NCBI GenBank assembly: GCA_030278955.1
Contig: JAOANR010000001.1
Location: 22,919,468 to 22,983,467 of the forward strand
Length of the DNA stretch: 64,000 nucleotides
Source: Hygrophila difformis
Taxonomy: Eukaryota > Streptophyta > Magnoliopsida > Lamiales > Acanthaceae
Reading direction: 5' to 3'
The notes below the pieces were generated by a model. That model searched no databases. It saw only the letters and a list, made by a program, of their open reading frames with translations, and was not told the DNA's origin. Positions 33,014 through 44,660 of the stretch are shown here, piece by piece (position 1 is the first letter of the stretch; each line of letters starts with the position of its first letter). The translations under genes and the position numbers were made by a program.

Positions 33014-33995
33014 GGAAAAAAGGCCAATATAGTCCTTTTTTTTACAAAAAAGTCAAATCAGTCCTCTTTTTATTTTTTGTCCAATTGGTCCGCTACATAT
33101 ACTAATTACGTCCCAATTGGTCTTTCACCACTAATTATGCCTAATTACATAATTTTTGGCCAAAAATTAGTCCTATTTTTTTTCTTCCAAAAATCTAAAT
33201 TGGTCCTTTATTAATTTTTGCCCCCTTTCATGCAGTTCAATGCACATTTCAAACCACTAATAACTCAAATTCGGTATAAGTAAAAATTCTAAATTTTGAT
33301 ATTTATAAACTACACGACGAGACGTATCTAATAAGATCCTACTTAGCTCATTTTAATTTGAATACCTATGTTTAAAATTTAAGTCAAAACAAGTGTATGA
33401 ATAGTAGCAAATTAGAAAATGTAGTTATTAAAAAAAATGAGGGAGTATATCGCAATTGGTCTTCATTTTATGGAGAAACACAAAAAACCACCGAACTCTA
33501 AAAGAAGATCCATTTTTTTAATAACTACATTTTATGGAGATACACCATTTTATGTGATATACTCCCTCCATTTTTTAATAACTACATTATCTAATTTGCT
33601 ACTATTCACACACTTGTTTTGACTTAAAATTTAAACATAGATATACAAGTTAAAATGAGCCAAGTAGGATCTTGTTAGATTCGTTTCGTCGTGTAGTTTA
33701 TGAATATCGAAATTTTAGAAATTTTACTTATATCGAATTTGAGTTATTAGTGGTTTGAAATGTGCATTGGACTGCATGAAAGGGGGCAAAAATTAATAAT
33801 GGACCAATTTAGATTTTTGAAAAAAAATGACTGATTTGGCCAAAAATGTGTAATTAGGGCATAATTAATGGATGGAGGACCGATTGGGACGTAATTAGTA
33901 TATATAGCGGACCAATTGGGCCAAAAAATAATAAAAAAAAAAGAACTGATTTGGCTTTTTTTATAAAAAAAAAGGACTATATTGGCCTTTTTTCC
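33014..33995. mobile_element. Second foldback / MULE-like MITE
   Basis: The ends read GGAAAAAAGGCCAATATAGT inward on both sides, clearly related to the element at 29140. The flanks TATATATTTTC (left) and TATATATTTC (right) are probably a TSD with one base lost. The inverted arms extend inward through Stowaway-like ATACTCCCTCC ends near 33436 and 33560, so the whole unit is one palindrome with a loop of about 100 bp. Confidence 0.78.
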
Positions 33996-34230
33996 TATAT
34001 ATTTCTCCATAGTTAACAAGAAATATAATCTTTTTTTTACTTATAACGACACCTTCTGAAAATGTTGCAAAAAAAACTAACCGCAAAACTTGAATTTTAC
34101 GACGACACTTTTGTTTTTTTCCCCCCCAACTCATGTTATACCGATACACAAGCGTCACTACCTTTTTGTTTTGGTTGGTCACTCTAGCTAGGCTCGTACA
34201 AAATAAAGTAAAATTGTAAATGACAAATAA
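33996..34230. other. Unassigned spacer
   Basis: No gene or clear repeat boundary. Homopolymer runs (T8, C8) are present. It ends where a chromovirus LTR terminus, TGTAACACCC, begins at 34231. Confidence 0.35.
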
Positions 34231-35211
34231 TGTAACACCCAATTTTTCGGACTCGTGGGTGTTACCGACACCTCCCAAATAAGACTCGATCTAACGCATC
34301 GGGCTTATTCAGGAGATGCTAAGGCTAAAACGAGTATACAAATTATCCATTTTCAACAACCAAGCTTAAAGATAACAAATATAATATTTTATCAAAATGA
34401 GCATCGTTTCTCAAAACAATATACAATGCAGGGATAATAATCATTTTTGAGTTTATACAAAAGATACCAAAATCACATCGCAGCGTTGTCAAAAAGTCCG
34501 ACATCTTCCAAAATTAATGAAAACTTTTATATAGAAAATATGCAGGTGTAGTGCTCCCTTCCCATGTCAATCTTTAATCTTAACCTGGAAGGAAAAAGGA
34601 ATAAAGAAGGAAGGATTATCAGCGATGGATTCGCTGGTAAGTTCCCTATACTCGGAATCAACGAACAACCAAAGAATTATGGACAACACATTGTTGCTTT
34701 CAGATAAATAAGCAGGAGATCAACAATAGGGGCAACACAATAAAGGAAATCTCAAAGCAGTAACTAGGAACTCAACCATATGAACAACACAATAAGGGTT
34801 CTCTCAATTCAATATCCAGCAATTCGACAATATAGATATTAATTTCGGGAGCAACCCGAAATCTCAACAGGGGCAACTGCCCAGATATAATTAACCATAT
34901 CAATGGTTGCATGCATGTTAGAGGGATTCAGAATGAACCTCACAATACCGGTATCCTGACTAAATCTCGGGTCGCACCCGATCTCATTTAGATCAGGGGT
35001 CACTCTATATGGCATTTTCCAGCGCCTACTGAACACGGGCCGTCACACGGCAAGTCAACCTCAATCATGCTTGTTATCTATTAATCAATAGATAATTACC
35101 CTTTAAGGGCGCTCGCAGGCCAAAGAGTCAACAACAAGTTGGATTACCTCACCAGGTTCAACAAAGATCATCAATGAATTGGTCTCACTCATATATGCCA
35201 TGAAACCCCTC
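34231..35211 (-). mobile_element. Partial gypsy (chromovirus-like) LTR, family B
   Basis: It begins (plus strand) TGTAACACCCAATTTTTCGG and matches 41952-42912 almost base for base, with a few substitutions and a 12-bp indel. It is cut near 35211, where Tat/Athila gag sequence starts. Orientation is taken from the complete copy, which has the polypurine tract at its other end. Small ORFs here are shared with the other copy but unsupported. Confidence 0.75.
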
Positions 35212-35236
35212 TCACTCATATATGCCATGAAACCCC
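35183..35236. repeat. 27-bp direct duplication at an element junction
   Basis: A 27-bp unit (TCTCACTCATATATGCCATG...) occurs twice in perfect tandem. The single copy in the intact LTR (near 42896) is followed by different sequence, so the duplication marks the breakpoint between LTR family B and the gag gene. Confidence 0.8.
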
Positions 35237-36339
35237 TCTATTAATCAATACAGATCTATTGACATATATTGTCTCAATCTTTTCCCAGGCTTGGTCCATG
35301 GGCAAATGGAGTAAATGTCGTCCGCCTGCAGCGTCCAACATCGTCCTCCATGGATGGGTGATCCCTCCATAGAATTTCCTCAGTTGCTCCCATGGTTGAT
35401 ATCCGTGTTGGGGGCATCGCCTCAAGAGGCTGGAGAACCTCTCCTTTGCGTCATACAATGACTCGTCCGACTTCATCTTGAACTCTCCAATCTTGGCTCT
35501 TCCTTCCTCTATCTTTGTTTCAGGAAAATACTTCAACAGAAAACTCCTTACTAAATCTACCCAGGTGCTCCTATGATTTATGGGCAATGATTTATACCAA
35601 TCCCTAGCACCACTAAACAGAGAAAAAGGAAACAACATTAATCTTATAGCATCAGGTGCTCCGGGAAGGTTTGGAGATGATCATGGGGATCCTCATGATT
35701 TGCACCGCAGAATTGGTTGTTTTGCACCAAATTAATGAGTGCCGGTTTGAGCTCAAAATTGCGTGCAGGAAATTGTGCTCTCCGAGGCCTATCCAGATAA
35801 GGCTCCACGATGGGCTGCATAAAATCAGCTGCTGCTTGCTGTTGTTGATTTCCTTGCTCTGCTTGGTTTTGATACTGCTGGTGGTAGTTGGGATTCTGTT
35901 GGAATAGATTTTCAGGATCATGAGGGTTGTTTTGGAATTGGTCTTGATTGAAGGCTTGATTCTGGTATTGCTGGTTTGGTATATTTTGGTTTTGTTGGTT
36001 ATATTGGTTAGGGGGTGGCGGTTGTTGGTGGAATTGCTGATACTGTTGCTGATTTGGATTAGGTAGATTTTCCTCCTCGTTGACACGATTCGGGTGTTCT
36101 ACCATACCCCCATCAGCTCCATTACCAGGGTTATTGGGTCGTTGGTCTATTGGTAAGATCGGGGGAATGTCTTGGTTTTCTGCCATGTCGGATATTTCAC
36201 TGCTTGTAGTTTCGGGTGAGGTACGAGTCCGTGCTTCTTGCTCTTTCCTTCGTCTGGCTTGCGCCCTCAGTTGGCGAGCGGTCCTTTCTATTTCTAGATC
36301 GAACGGTAGCTCAGGCAATGTGGCCTTTCTCCTTTGCAT
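35216..36339 (-). pseudogene. Tat/Athila-type gag gene, frameshifted and truncated
   Basis: Read leftward from Met 36339 (MQRRKATLPELPFDL), the N-terminal half is basic and then Gln/Asn/Pro-rich. The conserved gag core begins ARNFELKPALINLVQNNQFC and HEDPHDHLQTF. A deletion with frameshift near 35660 moves the rest to another frame, which holds LMLFPFSL, RDWYKSLP, SLYDAKERFSSLLRRCP and LRKFYGGI. The frame runs into the breakpoint at about 35236, so the zinc-knuckle, protease and pol regions are missing. The family match (Athila-like gag core and Asp primer site) is clear. It would encode the capsid protein of the group whose LTRs fill much of this window. Confidence 0.85.
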
Positions 36340-36467
36340 AAGCAGTTTGTATCACGATTTGACAGCACCTGCACAACCCCCGGGTTAGTAATGGTTAGAG
36401 AATATATACAAAAACTATCTATGAGTAAATCAGGAGTGTAATTCTCTTAATAAACGGCGCTGCATCC

Positions 36468-36485
36468 TCCCCGGCAACGATGCCA
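36468..36485 (-). other. Primer-binding site (tRNA-Asp type, variant)
   Basis: The minus strand reads TGGCATCGTTGCCGGGGA just after the LTR end ...GTTTCA at 36486. It differs from the site at 60305 by two adjacent bases. Confidence 0.75.
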
Positions 36486-36639
36486 TGAAACTTTTGACAA
36501 TTTCCTACATGAGTATTTTATAAAATATCAAGTTTGAATTTATTAAATGAAAAGATTTATGATTTATGGAAGGGGTTTTAAGGATATATTCCACTTTTTA
36601 TTACTCATGTGGGAAACTTTGATTTCAAACGGTGCTGAG

Positions 36640-36720
36640 GAACTCCCCGGCATGAAACTTTTGACAATTTCCTGCCATGAAGATCCTTGCCATGAAACTT
36701 TTGACAAGTTCCTACTATAT
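36640..36720 (-). repeat. Extra copies of the LTR terminus inside the LTR
   Basis: TTGTCAAAAGTTTCATG, the sequence that spans the true LTR end and primer site, is repeated at about 36651 and 36692. One copy continues TGCCGGGGA, resembling a shortened primer site. Similar duplicates lie at 60112 and 60045 in another copy. Confidence 0.65.
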
Positions 36721-39085
36721 GAGCATTTTCTGAAAAATAATCATCCTGGTTTTCAATTTTATTTAATGAAACCACTTTATGAAGATGGAGTTGGGATTAG
36801 GGATATATTTATAGGTTGTCACATTTTTATTTACTCGTGTTAAGAAACTGTGCCCCGAAAGCGCACGGTGTCAAAAATTGCAGTAATTTATAGTAAGACT
36901 GGATCGTTCACTGGAGGATGTGCGATAGAAGCAGGGCCCACGTCGTTTACTAAGATTTTCCACTCGGTTACTCGATTCAAGTTTTGCAATGGTTTCTAAC
37001 AACTACTTGACAATAATTTAAACTAGACTATGGAAGCAATTAAAGATTATTCTACAAAGCATGGTAAATTTAGTCTAAAAAGCGATTAAATCTATTCTAA
37101 GAAAGCAATAAGAATTATGCTAAGAAAGCAGGTAAAATTATTCTACGAAAGCAGATTTAAAATGTGACAGAAGGGACAGGGAGAAAATAATAAAGATTGG
37201 ACAAGATTCAGATGAAACACAATTAAACTTCCATTTTAATACACAGATCTTTGTTTGGGATAATTCATCAGTTAGCTAACTCTCATGCCTTCTAGACTAT
37301 GTTCCCTTTAACAGACAGGTACCTACAGTCAGAATTTACATGCTCTTAAGACCTCAACCTCTAAGATACCACATATTAATAACTGCCTCTGCCGAGGTAT
37401 GTTATTCCCCCATGGTGGATAAGCAACACCTGACACATCATTAGTTGACATGCCAAGTACTCCTATCATCCCCCTTGTCACACCCAAAGTCCAAATTATT
37501 TCCCGAACTAATCCATAACTCTTAAACCTTACAACCGGCGGCCAACCTCTACTTCTTCCGAGTGACCTCTATGAAAGCATTTTAAAGAAAGCGGTAAAGA
37601 AAGCAGTAAAGAAAGCACTTAAAAACCTATCACTCGGAAGTCTTAAAAATCATCTCATTCCGTTAGTATAAAGAGCCCCCGGTCTTGGTGACCAGATGCA
37701 GATTTAGAACTTCCCAAATATCAGTAAGCCACGGGGCTTATAACATCCGGTTAGTTATGAGATACAAACATGAGTGGAACAGACCTATGAAGATCCATTC
37801 CGAATGTACTCACTCAAGACTCAATTTTAGGCTTTGGCGGGAGAAGATAGTAGTTGAAAGAATACTCAACCCTACCTTAGAAATTAACCAAGGCCTATAT
37901 GTTGTTCCTCTAGTATTATTTATCACATCTTATCCGAATCCAAGTGGACGCTGATTTGATGCAATACGTAATAGAAGATTTCCAACACACAGTAATTTTG
38001 AGAAAACAATAGATGTTTGAAAATCATTCCCTAAACAGGTACTAAACTCTCAATTAAAACACAGATCCTTTCAGTCTAGGTGAGACCTAATCGCTGACTC
38101 TGCTTCTAAGTTCTCAAAATCAACCCCCAGTAGAATATGAGTTAGTCATAACTGTCGAATTTATCCCTTACTCAGATCCGGATTTTATAAAGTGATTTTT
38201 GTGGAAATTTATTATGCAACATCTGATTTAAATTAAGACTTCTAAGTCCAAGGAGAAGGATCTCAAAAATATTATAGACCACAATATCTACATAATAATA
38301 TCATGCATACATGTATATGAGAAGTAAAATAAATTACCCCAAAATATATGGTAGGGTTAGACAGAATTTGATACACAAAGATGGATTAGCCTGAGATAAG
38401 AAAAAATTGGCTAAAGAGAATGCCAGAAATAATTGGGGTCATCCGGACTGCAAACATCTGCTATCCGGTTCCCAAGTATTCCAGATGGAATGATTTTTAG
38501 ACAGTGGAATGCCTTAAGTGACAGTTGCCGTCGTCATCTCATACTTCACTATCTGTGAATTTGGATGAAAACCCACATGTTCTATTGCTGCAATAATTAT
38601 TAGGTAACATTGGCATATATCATCTAACATTACTACAGCTCTAGATTCAGGTTTGAAATTAAGGTAAAGAAAAGAAAACTGTATCTAGTTAGGAGTTGGC
38701 TGAGTGACTAATCGTTATCCCTGTGAAGACCTTTTCGCCGTAGCTTCCACCAACCACTAACCAGATCATGCAAAATAACGAGTAGTAAGTAACACACAGA
38801 AGACGAGCTAATCGTTATCCCGGTGAAGGGACCTTTTCGCCAACATTGATCTGTGATGTTCCTTATTACCCATTTATACACACAATAAACAGAAAAGATG
38901 AATTAAACAAAATATTTATGGTATCGTGTGAGTGTTAATCACACAATAGTTTAGACGCTAATGAGTTGAGATGTGTAATGGATAAAATTAGATGTAATGG
39001 GCCTAAGCCCAATACACCCATGCAACTTACACAACTCAGGAAGATAAAATGTTTTTTGAAGTTTTAAAATAGAAGGAAGAAAGCA

Positions 39086-39612
39086 ATTCGGTCTACTAGG
39101 TGAGGTGCAAATTAGACCGAATTGAGGATGCATGAGGGATGAAGTAATACCTTACCCAGTTAATCCTTGTAAAGACATGAAACATCATCTAATTCGAATT
39201 GTCGAAGCAATTCGGTCTAAACCGAATTGGACAATTCGAATTGATGAAGTCATTCCCTCACTCAAATTTGGCTAAGGCATTTACCCCAAAATGAGGGTAA
39301 TTCGAATTGCCAAGTTAATTCGGTCTAGACCAAATTGGCAGTTCGAATTGGTAAGAGACAGAAAATAAACTAAAGCATGAGGGGATGGAATGCATACAAT
39401 ATGGTGAACAAGATTAATTCGGTCTATGGGAGCAATTCGGTCTAAACCGAATTCGCACAGACCGAATTGCCTAGACCGAATTGCCTAGACCGAATTGCAC
39501 AGACCAAATTGCCTAGACCGAATTGCATATATATTTTTAAAATAAGGCATTCAACAAATATTTTTGCCATTCAATTCCATTCTCATGGGCAATTCGGTTT
39601 AGACCGAATTGC
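39086..39612 (-). repeat. Hairpin array, subfamily 3, downstream of LTR TATA box
   Basis: Palindromes with arms CAATTCGGT and ACCGAATTG occur near 39086, 39208, 39316, 39433 and 39590, spaced about 108-157 bp. Around 39470-39530 there is a run of five TAGACCGAATTGC half-units. Between them lie secondary TTCGAATTG motifs. Confidence 0.78.
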
Positions 39613-40516
39613 CTCAAATCGAATTGCATGTCTTTTTCCACATAAGTGTATTTTTGTGCTCACAAGTATGGGTTCGGTTGGCACTGTGTGGTCTATAATG
39701 GATGATATTTACCTAATCTTTCATTTCACATCAGTGTCACCTCACAGCCACACTAGTGAGCATTTTAAGGAAGAATGGCATAGTAGGATACGTGTCTAGC
39801 AGGCATTTGACATGAATTAAACTCTAATTCTACAAACAAGAAATCAAAGGTTAAAGAACCTAACATACTAAGAAAATAAAAACTACATGCATATAAGTAA
39901 GAACACTTACATTATCTAAGGCAACAATAAACTAAAATAAAGAGAAGAAAAACAGCAGCATAAGACATAAAACAAATTCTAACAACCCTAAAAGTGTCTA
40001 AAACCTAAGAACACTTATTTGAAGCTCTAAGATGTAAAAACAAACCAAAAACCCACTAAACATGCATTTATTGAGATTGTAGGTTAACTAGGACATAATA
40101 AATGTAACCTAGTTGAAACAAACAAACATTCTAATATTTATTGCTAAGGAAAGCATTAAATTAGTGCCAAAGACACGAAATAAAAACCCATTTCTGGATC
40201 TTTTCTTGTATTGACACTTGAAAGCAAATAAACAACCCGAAACCATCATTAACTTGAAGGTAGGGTTTATTCTAACTACAAAGCATTTAAAATGTATGGA
40301 AATAGCTACACTAAAGGTAGTAACAAGCTTCTATTAAAATAAACTAAGATCAAAGCATTAAAACTAGACTACAAGCTTGAAAAATAAACTAACTAAACTA
40401 AACTACCTACCTAACCCTTAAGGGGTGGAGAACACATTCTGCTCCTTCTTTTTGTCTCCCAGCAAAATGTCAAAGTATGTAAGAGTTAGAATGTTTCTTG
40501 TGTTGAGGAAGGTCAG

Positions 40517-40524
40517 CTTTTATA
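40517..40524 (-). promoter_or_regulatory. LTR TATA box
   Basis: The minus strand reads TATAAAAG, preceded by ATGGGCCTAGGGTTTCAAG, as in the sister LTRs. It separates the two palindrome clusters. Confidence 0.55.
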
Positions 40525-40612
40525 CTTCTTCTTGAAACCCTAGGCCCATCAGGGCCCATCAACAGTGCCATGCATTTCTCACGTGCTCACAGCTTCAATT
40601 GGATGCAATTTT

Positions 40613-41056
40613 GAATGTAATTCGGTTTCCTCAAGCAAATCGGTTTAGGCCGAATTGGTGCAATTCGAATTGCATGAGGTCTTCCTTCTTGATCTTGAGC
40701 ATGAATGTGGTATTCATTCATCAATTCGGTCTATGTGTAGACCGAATTGGCCTTTTCGAATTGATGATGGCTCCTGCTTGGCTTCCTCGCTTTGAGGAAA
40801 TTCGGTCTATGCAATCAATTCGGTTTAGATCGAATTGCATAGATCGAATTCCCTCTTTTCTTTTCTGCTCAGGGTCTTCTTCTTTCCATAGTGCAATTCG
40901 GTCTAGGGGTCAATTCGGTTTAGACCGAATTGCCACAGACCGAATTGGTTGCTCTGCTTCTCTTCTTCAACACTTGTCTCTTTTTCTTCTTCTTCTTTTC
41001 AACAATTCGGTCTAATGAGCAATTCGGTTTAGGCCGAATTGCGTATAGACCGAATT
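40613..41056 (-). repeat. Palindrome cluster upstream of LTR TATA box, subfamily 3
   Basis: Four or five CAATTCGGT...ACCGAATTG pairs (for example near 40722, 40817, 40909 and 41019) use the same core as the array at 39086-39612. Confidence 0.7.
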
Positions 41057-41391
41057 GATCTTCAACACTTAACCAAAATTCCAGTTTGTGGGATTTTCAT
41101 TCTTTTTCCCATTTTTTTGATTTTTGTGGGCTATTTTATTCTTTTGCCCATCTTTTCATTCCTTTTTTCTTTTCTTTTTCCTTTTTTCATGTTTTTTGGA
41201 TTTTTCTAACACAAATATAATTAAAATTGTATATTTTGTGTCTTTCATTACCAGCTTATTTTTCTTCCAAACTTGCATTAATCTGTCGAATTCAATTGCT
41301 TTCTTATTGAAAAAAGATGGGAATACAATCAAAATGTCCGTCTCAGACAAGGAAATTGATTGGAAATAATGGACAATTTTGGCCATTATCA

Positions 41392-41510
41392 GTCGTGCAT
41401 TGCAATTTATGTAAAATTTGAAAATATAGAATGCCTAGTAAGATGTCGTGGTTTAAAATTTATTTTGTAGAAGTGATTTCTGAAAAATAGTAGAATGCAC
41501 TGATACCATC
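41392..41510. other. Short flank with PBS-like end
   Basis: Reading the minus strand away from the 5S LTR, the first bases are GATGGTATCAGTGC, one mismatch from the usual tRNA-Met primer site TGGTATCAGAGC. The rest is unrecognised and stops at the Tat/Athila LTR. Confidence 0.4.
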
Positions 41511-41802
41511 TGTAACACCCCCATCTTCGGCGCAGCGGAAAGACGGGGTGCTACTCTAGATGTTGCCGGCTCCAGAGTAAAGGCTGTCCCCACAAACCAA
41601 CATGAGCTCTTTCCAGTGCGCTTTTGGCCTCACTCACGCACACCCTGGGAGACTTCCCAGGAGGTCACCCATCCTAGAATTACCCCAAGGCAAGCACGCT
41701 TAACTTTGGAGTTCTTAAAGGATGGTTACCAAGAAAGAAAATTACCTTGTTGGTATGAGTAGCTTATTTCCCTCCATTTAAGCCATATTCCGGGGTATTA
41801 CA
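41511..41802 (-). mobile_element. Cassandra-type TRIM LTR carrying 5S rRNA sequence
   Basis: A 292-bp LTR that on the minus strand starts TGTAATACCCCGG and ends GGGGGTGTTACA. It is preceded by the polypurine tract CTTAAGGGGGGAGGAA. Its middle is clearly derived from 5S rRNA. Cassandra elements are short non-autonomous retrotransposons known for 5S promoters in their LTRs. Confidence 0.85.
41651..41717 (-). promoter_or_regulatory. 5S rRNA-derived internal promoter inside LTR
   Basis: The minus strand contains AGTTAAGCGTGCTTG (box A region) and AGGATGGGTGACCTCCTGGG (box C region), as in plant 5S rRNA genes, with a small insertion between them. It could recruit RNA polymerase III. It is not a complete 5S gene. 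Confidence 0.8.
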
Positions 41803-41951
41803 TTCCTCCCCCCTTAAGATCGCAACGTCCTCGTTGCGCTCGGCCATCCACATCCTTGGACGCCACAACCATCCACATCCCGTGGATCTTTTACCCCGCT
41901 AGGCGCCTGAATACCACAGCACGCGGTCACGGTCTGGCTCTGATACCACTC
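41803..41951 (-). mobile_element. Cassandra internal domain
   Basis: On the minus strand it begins GAGTGGTATCAGAGCCAGAC (tRNA-Met primer site) and ends with the purine tract before the 5S LTR. It is 149 bp, non-coding, and contains the CGGGGTAAAAG and GATGTGGATGG words. The expected 5' Cassandra LTR is absent; LTR family B lies there instead. Confidence 0.7.
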
Positions 41952-43507
41952 TGTAACAACCCAGTTTTTCGGACTCGTGGGTGTTACCGCCACACCTCCC
42001 AAATAAGACTCGATCTAACGCATCGGGCTTATTCAGGAGATGCTAAGGCTAAAACGAGTATACAAATTATCCATTTTCAACAACCAAGCTTAAAGATAAC
42101 AAATATAATATTTTATCAAAATGAGCATCGTTTCTCAAAACAATATACAATGCAGGGATAATAATCATTTTCGAGTTTATACAAAAGATACCAAAATCAC
42201 ATCGCAGCATTGTCAAAAAGTCCGACAACTTCCAAAATTAATGAAAACCTTTATGCAGAAAATACGCAGGTGTAGTGCTCCCTTCTTTAATCTTAACCTA
42301 GAAGGAAAAAGGAATAAAGAAGGAAGGATTATCAGCGATGGATTCGCTGGTAAGTTCCCTATACTCGGAATCAACGAACAACCAAAGAATTATGGACAAC
42401 ACATTGTTGCTTTCAGATAAATAAGCAGGAGATCAACAATAGGGGCAACACAATAAAGGAAATCTCAAAGCAGTAACTAGGAACTCAACCATATGAACAA
42501 CACAATAAGGGTTCTCTCAATTCAATATCCAGCAATTCGACAATATAGATATTAATTTCGGGAGCAACCCGAAATCTCAACAGGGGCAACTGCCCAGATA
42601 TAATTAACCATATCAATGGTTGCATGCATGTTAGAGGGATTCAGAATGAACCTCACAATACCGGTATCCTGACTAAATCTCGGGTCGCACCCGATCTCAT
42701 TTAGATCAGGGGTCACTCTATATGGCATTTTCCAGCGCCTACTGAACACGGGCCGTCACATGCCAAGTCAACCTCAATCATGCTTGTTATCTATTAATCA
42801 ATAGATAATTACTCTTTAAGGGCGCTCGCAGGCCAAAGAGTCAACAACAAGTTGGATTACCTCACCAGGTTCAACAAAGATCATCAATGAATTGGTCTCA
42901 CTCATATATGCCATGAAACCCCTCGGCGGGATGGCTATAACCTATGTTGCCGTACTTAGGACATATAGTCAAAGTGGTTATTTATACAACGAGTGTCTAC
43001 GTAAATCAAATGCAATCGGAATGAAGTCAAAAGGAAATACGCGACGGAAGCAAGTGCAACAGGAACAACAAGGCTAACAAGTAAAACAATGATCAATGAA
43101 CGAACAAGCGATAACGGACATTGTAGGCCAATAAGAAACAATAAAAGCCTACTACCAGTAGGGCAAGAACGAAACATAATGCCAACTACTAAAGCATGAA
43201 CAAAAATAAAGGCCTACTACTAAGGGAAGGACAACCTAAATAAATAAGGAAGACGGAAAAAGGAAAGTCAAGCAAAGACAAATTAAATAAATAAGGAAAG
43301 CCAATAAAAATAATACTGGCAGAAAAGCATAGAAAACTTACTCTACCGCAAACCGCAAAATATTAAACTATCACCAACTTGCCCAGCAGATCCTTAGCGC
43401 CTCGCCGGCTACTACTCCGTTACCAAAACTAAACTGTGGTCCTCTTTTAAAAGAAAGACCGAGGCGATGTAAAGACATCACCCCAATAGACCGGGGCGAC
43501 GCAAAGG

Positions 43508-43541
43508 CATCACCCAATAATAATAATAATAATAATAAATA
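43508..43541. repeat. AAT microsatellite
   Basis: A run of AAT/ATA triplets inside LTR family B. Confidence 0.8.
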
Positions 43542-43794
43542 AAATTTTATCTAAGCTCACATTTGCTCACGTTGGTAAGCTAGTAAGCTTGATAAAAATT
43601 CTCAACTGCATAGATCCCATCTAGTCATGCCACACGTATATATAGCCATTTGGGTAGAAGAGAAATTTGGAGATCATCGATGTGGGACGATTCCATAGTA
43701 TTTATATACCCATTTTTATTAATAAAAATGGCTACGTCACCCCTACCCTTATTTCCCTTGAATATATGCAATGCCTAATAAAACAAACATTCTT

Positions 43795-43847
43795 TTCTTC
43801 TTCTTCTTCTTCTTCTTCTTCTTCTTCTTCTTCTTCTTCTTCTTCTT
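43795..43847. repeat. TTC microsatellite
   Basis: About 17 uninterrupted TTC/CTT triplets followed by a T-run, inside LTR family B. It produces a spurious poly-Ser ORF. Confidence 0.9.
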
Positions 43848-44143
43848 TTTTTTAATTAGAACAAAACGTTTAATATATTTTTTTTTGTTTTAACAAATTT
43901 ACATTAAATAATAATAATAATATAACATGAAAAGATAATATACATGTTTAATACTAATAATTATTATAACCATCAAAACAAATTTTTCTAAAGATAATTC
44001 ATTTAAAATGCAACAATACCCCTTACTAGAATTTTAATATCTCAAAATCAAATAATTTTCCAATAATAATAATAATAATATAATTCCATCCCATAAAAAT
44101 AATGATTGTGGATAGAGTATAATAAAAATTTGGGGTGTTACAA

Positions 44144-44660
44144 TCTACCCCACTTGAGAAATGACTTCGTCCCCGATGTCAATGTAGGTAAAAATATGCC
44201 CCAAAGCCTACATAAAATATGCCAACATAAAATTGTATATCTCCTAAGAGTAACGTGGTAATGTAGGCTGGGGTGTCACATACCACTCTCACTTAGGATT
44301 CTAGTTATGCTCTCATAACTATGTCGTTCTCGGTGAAGAGCTCTAGATACTTATGTCGCATCCCAGCTTCCATTTTCCAAAGTTTGCTCTTCAGTGCTAT
44401 GGTTCGACCAAATAACTCTAACTAGGCATGTCGTCTTCTTCCTCATTTTTCGCTCTTTAGTGTCGATGATCCAAAGGGGATTCTCTTCAGAAATGAGTTC
44501 TTCAACCAAAATTATTGTACGTTGGGTTGTGATCGTACTTTCGCGGTTGTGAGATGTGGAAAACATCATGTATTGCGCTCAATGCTGGTGGTATAGCAAG
44601 ATTATGGGTGAGATTAACACATAACACTGAATCATGAAAATTTTAGGAAGAGGGATTTTA
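44144..44660 (-). pseudogene. Chromovirus pol C-terminus remnant
   Basis: The minus frame 44569-44351 encodes a decayed stretch (NPLWIIDTKERKMRKK, then CLVRVIWSNHSTEEQT and WDAT) resembling the integrase tail and chromodomain-like segment (usual pattern ILDRK..LR.K...V.V.W..H..EEATWE). It lies just upstream of the purine tract and LTR family B, where the end of pol is expected. It is heavily mutated. Confidence 0.5.

Larger units (their letters stand above)
36486..41391 (-). mobile_element. 5' LTR (4.9 kb) of the gag-bearing Tat/Athila element
   Basis: On the minus strand it starts TGATAATGGCC at 41391 and ends AAAAGTTTCA at 36486, next to the primer site and gag. It carries subfamily-3 palindromes built on CAATTCGGTC/GACCGAATTG in two clusters around a TATAAAAG box. 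The last 1.3 kb (36486-37810) recurs almost identically at 45986-47292. A 98-codon ORF near 36547 lies on the opposite strand of the LTR and is not a gene. Confidence 0.82.
41952..44142 (-). mobile_element. Complete gypsy/chromovirus LTR, family B (2.19 kb)
   Basis: The inverted termini are TGTAACA / TGTTACA. On the minus strand the LTR start (44142) is preceded by the purine tract CAAGTGGGGTAGAT and by pol C-terminal remnants, so it is a 3' LTR. Its end directly abuts a tRNA-Met primer site at 41951. It contains AAT and TTC microsatellites and no supported gene. Confidence 0.75.

Noticed and set aside
34839..35036. 65-codon ORF identical at 42552-42749
   Set aside because: Identity reflects duplicated LTR family B; no domain, no start context.
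36547..36843. 98-codon ORF also present at 46106-46342
   Set aside because: It is shared only because both places hold the same LTR segment; it lies antisense to the LTR and is not kept in other LTR copies.
41651..41717. A genuine 5S rRNA gene
   Set aside because: Only part of the 5S sequence is present, with an insertion, and it is inside a 292-bp LTR with retroelement termini.
43667..43855. Ser-rich ORF
   Set aside because: Produced by the TTC microsatellite.
34231..44142. One element with LTR family B copies as its two LTRs
   Set aside because: The polypurine tract and pol remnant lie outside the pair at 44144 onward, and the flanks (TTATT against GTAGAT on the minus strand) give no matching TSD.
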